Assembly: GCA_030747575.1 (NCBI GenBank)
Contig: JASLKI010000082.1
Span: forward strand, 1 to 9,512
DNA from: Verrucomicrobiota bacterium
GTDB lineage: Bacteria; Verrucomicrobiota; Verrucomicrobiia; Limisphaerales; UBA1096
DNA length: 9,512 nucleotides
Direction: 5' to 3'
Shown here: one piece after another, positions 7,159 through 9,512 of the stretch
How the letters are laid out: every line of letters starts with the position of its first letter
Position numbering within the stretch: position 1 is the stretch's first letter
The notes under the pieces: model-generated
Told to the model about the DNA's origin: nothing
Seen by the model: only the letters and a program-made list of their open reading frames with translations
Database searches by the model: none
Program-made: the position numbers and the translations under genes

Positions 7159-7806
7159 ATGACTGTTTATGCTACCAAAAAACTGATTTCCACTTACCGT
7201 CTCGCCCCTGAATTTGAGGTTTTTGTTGATGAAATGTTGATGCTCCGAGCCAAACCTTCCGAGTCGTGGCTGCCCAAGGTCATGGCTAACCTCGACGCCG
7301 TGCTGGTGGATCACGCCCATTTGGAGCGCAAAGCCGCCACTTCGGCTCTGTCTCTCGAGCGTTATCAGGAGCTGTTCGAGCGAGTCGCCGACCTTAACGC
7401 CATCGCCATCGAGGAACTCGAGCATTTCCAACTCGTGCTGGATATCCTGGCCGATCGGGGCGTGCCGTTCAGTCACCCCATCTCCAGTCCGTGGATTTCC
7501 GGCCTCATGGATACCATCCGCAAAGGGCGTCACGAGCAAGTGATCGATCATCTGCTCTGCGCCGCCCTGATCGAGGGCCGAAGTTGCGAGAAATTCCAGT
7601 TACTCGCCGAGGCGCTTGCCCAAGTCGAGGCGCCTTTGGCCAAGTTTTACGGCGATTTGGTGGAGTCCGAGGGAAATCACTACGCCGCTTACCTGCTCAT
7701 GGCCAAGGAAATTGATGAAGCTGAAACCAACAGCCGCCTCGACTTCTACCTTGACCTGGACGCCGAGCTCGTCCAGCAGCCGAACGACCTCCCCATCCTC
7801 CACTAA
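7159..7806 (+). CDS. miaE: MiaE-type tRNA (ms2io6A37) hydroxylase
   Basis: Predicted non-haem diiron enzyme that hydroxylates the isopentenyl side chain of ms2i6A at tRNA position 37. It would act after MiaA and MiaB, which must lie elsewhere. The 215-residue protein shows the ferritin-like ligand set in order: Glu56 in DHAHLERKAA, Glu86 and His89 in EELEHF, Glu139 in ALIEGRSCEKF, and Glu171 and His174 in ESEGNHYAAY. The motifs around them, such as WLPKVMANLDAVLVDHA and the RGVPF loop, match the MiaE family. I chose the ATG at 7159; a GTG at 7123 in the same frame would add 12 residues without obvious family similarity. Neither has a Shine-Dalgarno. It is divergent from rpmH and shares the intergenic promoter region. 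Family assignment is confident; the exact substrate in this organism is inferred. Confidence 0.9.
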   Translation: MTVYATKKLISTYRLAPEFEVFVDEMLMLRAKPSESWLPKVMANLDAVLVDHAHLERKAATSALSLERYQELFERVADLNAIAIEELEHFQLVLDILADRGVPFSHPISSPWISGLMDTIRKGRHEQVIDHLLCAALIEGRSCEKFQLLAEALAQVEAPLAKFYGDLVESEGNHYAAYLLMAKEIDEAETNSRLDFYLDLDAELVQQPNDLPILH

Positions 7807-7876
7807 ACCCCGTTTGAGCAAGCAGGGCTGATTTTGAGGGACGGGTTCCAGCTCGTTGCAATTTAAATTAGTAACG

Positions 7877-7911
7877 GGGTGAGGTGGAACTTTCCCCACC
7901 CGGAATTTTTT
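7877..7911 (+). terminator. Possible weak rho-independent terminator after miaE
   Basis: A G-rich then C-rich stretch can fold as GGTGG (7883-7887) with CCACC (7896-7900), or alternatively GGGTG (7877-7881) with CACCC (7897-7901). It is followed by five further bases and then six T (7906-7911). It lies about 75 bases after the miaE stop and before the next gene. The stem is short and the T-run is slightly displaced, so this is tentative. Confidence 0.35.
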
Positions 7912-7953
7912 GCCTTGCATCTGGCTTGGATCGGCTGATGTTTCCCAAATCCG

Positions 7954-9512
7954 ATGGCTGTTAATTTAACGGCATATTTTAGGAGGGTGGCATTCTTGGC
8001 TACGGTGGTTGGAATTGCCTTGCCGGGAAGAGCGGCGGCACTGACCGAGTTGACCGTCTCGGCGCCTGGTTGGGACGGTATCGAGATTAGCCGCGTCACG
8101 CTTCACGGGGCCGATGCACGCGTGCAATTGCTCGTCACAGGAAACGATGCCGCGGGGCGCATCACCGATCAAACCCGTGACGCCGTTCTCACGGCGAAGC
8201 CAAGCGGCCTCGTGCGGATCACCGACGGGTTGGCGGAGCCATTGGCCAACGGCAAGGGCGTCGTTACCGCGACCATCCAAGGGGGCGGTACGGCCACGAT
8301 TCCATTCGAGGTCAAGGCGGTCACTGCTGAAAGGCCGGTGAACTTCGCCAATTCTGTCGTGCCACTGTTCACCAAGCACGGCTGCAACAGCGGTGGTTGC
8401 CACGGGAAGTCCAGCGGGCAGAACGGTTTCAAGCTGTCGCTACTCGGCTTCGAGCCTCAGGAGGATTACGAGTATCTGCTTCGCGAGGCTCGCGGGCGCC
8501 GGATTTTCCCGGCCGCGCCTGAGCGCAGTCTGCTCTTACTCAAGGCGACAGGGCAGTTGCCGCACGGTGGAGGCTCGCGGATTGATACTGGTTCGTTTGA
8601 TTACAGGATGCTCGTGAAGTGGATCCGGCAGGGGATGCCGTACGGCAACCCCGACGATCCTAAGCTCGAGTCGATCACGCTTCACCCGGCTGAGCGCATC
8701 ATGAAACCAAGCGCCCGTCAGCAACTCGTTGTCCTCGCCAGAATGTCGGATGGCTCGGTCGAGGACATCACTCACTCCGCTGTGTACGAGACGAACGACC
8801 GTGAGTACGCCGACGCCGACAACACTGGCCTGGTCACCGCCGGGAGTCATCCCGGCGAGATTGCAGTGATGGTTCGTTATCAGGACAAGGCAGCGGTGTT
8901 CCGCGCATCGATCCCGCTGGGCGTCCCGGTGGACAAGTTGCCCGAGGAGAGAAACTTCGTGGACAGGTTCATTTTCGCGAAGTTGAAAACGGTGGGGATG
9001 CCAGCGTCGGAACTGGCGCCCGACTCGACGTACCTTCGCCGGGTGACGCTCGACATCGCCGGCCGCATGCCTACCGTTGAGGAGGCACAGGCGTTCCTCG
9101 CTGACACGTCGCCCGACAAGAGGGAAAAGAGGGTCGCGCGGCTGTTGCGCAGTGAGGAGTACGCCGAGTATTTTGCTAACAAGTGGTCGTCGTTGCTGCG
9201 GAACAAACGCGCCAACGGGGCGCAGTTGCGCACGACAATCGCCTTTTACGACTGGATTAAGGAGAGTTTTTACACCAACAAGCCGTACGATCGGTTTGTG
9301 CGGGAGATCGTGGTGGCCTCGGGTGATATCGAGCAAAGCCCGCCGTCCGCATGGTTTAAACAGGTGAGTTCCCAGCAGGCGCAAATGGAGGATACGGCGC
9401 AGTTGTTCCTGGGGACGCGTTTGCAGTGCGCCCAGTGCCATCATCATCCGTACGAGAAATGGTCGCAGGAGGATTATTACCGGTTCATGGCGTTTTTCTC
9501 GCGCGTGGGCAA
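7954..9512 (+). CDS. Secreted planctomycete-type cytochrome c / DUF1549 protein (3' end beyond window)
   Basis: A large exported protein of unknown role; 519 residues are visible and the frame is still open at the window edge. In order: a signal peptide (about 1-29, arginine pair at 10-11, hydrophobic VAFLATVVGIAL, cleavage likely near GRAAA); a bacterial Ig-like (BIG2-type) domain at about 31-123; a planctomycete-type cytochrome c domain (about 131-235) with GCNSGGCHG, a CX4CH motif (Cys144, Cys149, His150); a second Ig-like domain (about 238-322); and a DUF1549 domain from about 334, with a CAQCHHHP motif at 492-499. A DUF1553 domain normally follows and probably lies beyond the window, often with a DUF1501 gene next. 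The ATG at 7954 gives a proper signal peptide. A TTG at 7996 has AGGAGG nine bases upstream but would remove the charged n-region, so I reject it. The family is expanded in Planctomycetes and Verrucomicrobia and has been suggested to act in polymer degradation; this is not established. Confidence 0.9.
   Translation, partial: MAVNLTAYFRRVAFLATVVGIALPGRAAALTELTVSAPGWDGIEISRVTLHGADARVQLLVTGNDAAGRITDQTRDAVLTAKPSGLVRITDGLAEPLANGKGVVTATIQGGGTATIPFEVKAVTAERPVNFANSVVPLFTKHGCNSGGCHGKSSGQNGFKLSLLGFEPQEDYEYLLREARGRRIFPAAPERSLLLLKATGQLPHGGGSRIDTGSFDYRMLVKWIRQGMPYGNPDDPKLESITLHPAERIMKPSARQQLVVLARMSDGSVEDITHSAVYETNDREYADADNTGLVTAGSHPGEIAVMVRYQDKAAVFRASIPLGVPVDKLPEERNFVDRFIFAKLKTVGMPASELAPDSTYLRRVTLDIAGRMPTVEEAQAFLADTSPDKREKRVARLLRSEEYAEYFANKWSSLLRNKRANGAQLRTTIAFYDWIKESFYTNKPYDRFVREIVVASGDIEQSPPSAWFKQVSSQQAQMEDTAQLFLGTRLQCAQCHHHPYEKWSQEDYYRFMAFFSRVG

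Noticed and set aside
7981..7998. AGGAGG followed nine bases later by TTG as the start of the DUF1549 protein
   Set aside because: It would delete the charged n-region and part of the hydrophobic core of a good signal peptide that begins at the ATG at 7954, and the other genes here do not use Shine-Dalgarno sequences.
8536..9447. Long - strand open frame of 303 codons opposite the DUF1549 gene
   Set aside because: The + strand encodes an unmistakable domain series; the antisense product is rich in His, Arg and Leu with no motif, typical of a shadow frame.

Overview
The window looks like chromosomal DNA of a bacterium from the Planctomycetes-Verrucomicrobia-Chlamydiae superphylum, most likely a verrucomicrobium. 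Three things point that way. A large secreted protein at the right edge has the planctomycete-type cytochrome c / Ig-like / DUF1549 layout typical of that group. The rpmH-rnpA-yidD-yidC-khpB block continues straight into thrS and serA. No start codon has a convincing Shine-Dalgarno sequence. This placement is inferred from gene content and was not tested by phylogeny.

Layout: (1) Bases 1-325, + strand, hold what looks like the decayed remnant of a LON substrate-binding-domain protein, with conserved blocks split between two frames. (2) Bases 344-6976, - strand, hold seven genes. In transcription order they are rpmH (ribosomal protein L34), rnpA (RNase P protein), yidD, yidC (membrane insertase), khpB/jag-like (KH-R3H RNA-binding protein), thrS (threonyl-tRNA synthetase) and serA (3-phosphoglycerate dehydrogenase). 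The first five are packed with gaps of 1-17 bases, consistent with one transcript. A gap of about 100 bases separates khpB from thrS, and 39 bases separate thrS from serA. (3) Bases 7159-7806, + strand, hold a divergent miaE-type tRNA hydroxylase gene, followed by a possible terminator. (4) From base 7954 to the window end, + strand, runs the incomplete gene for the secreted DUF1549 protein.

Functionally, most of the window is core translation and envelope-biogenesis machinery: a ribosomal protein, tRNA 5' processing, membrane protein insertion, an RNA-binding regulator, tRNA charging and tRNA modification. serA adds serine biosynthesis. The last gene belongs to the paralogous families that are strongly expanded in Planctomycetes and Verrucomicrobia; its role is unknown.

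I found no CRISPR array, insertion sequence, phage gene, tRNA or rRNA, and no clear new biological system. The non-routine signals are the broken LON gene, a frequently recurring palindrome (TTGGCCAA, extended to GCGCTTGGCCAAGCGC just upstream of serA and, with one mismatch, thrS), a threonyl-tRNA synthetase without the usual N-terminal TGS domain, and a lone DnaA-box-like site beside the rpmH promoter.
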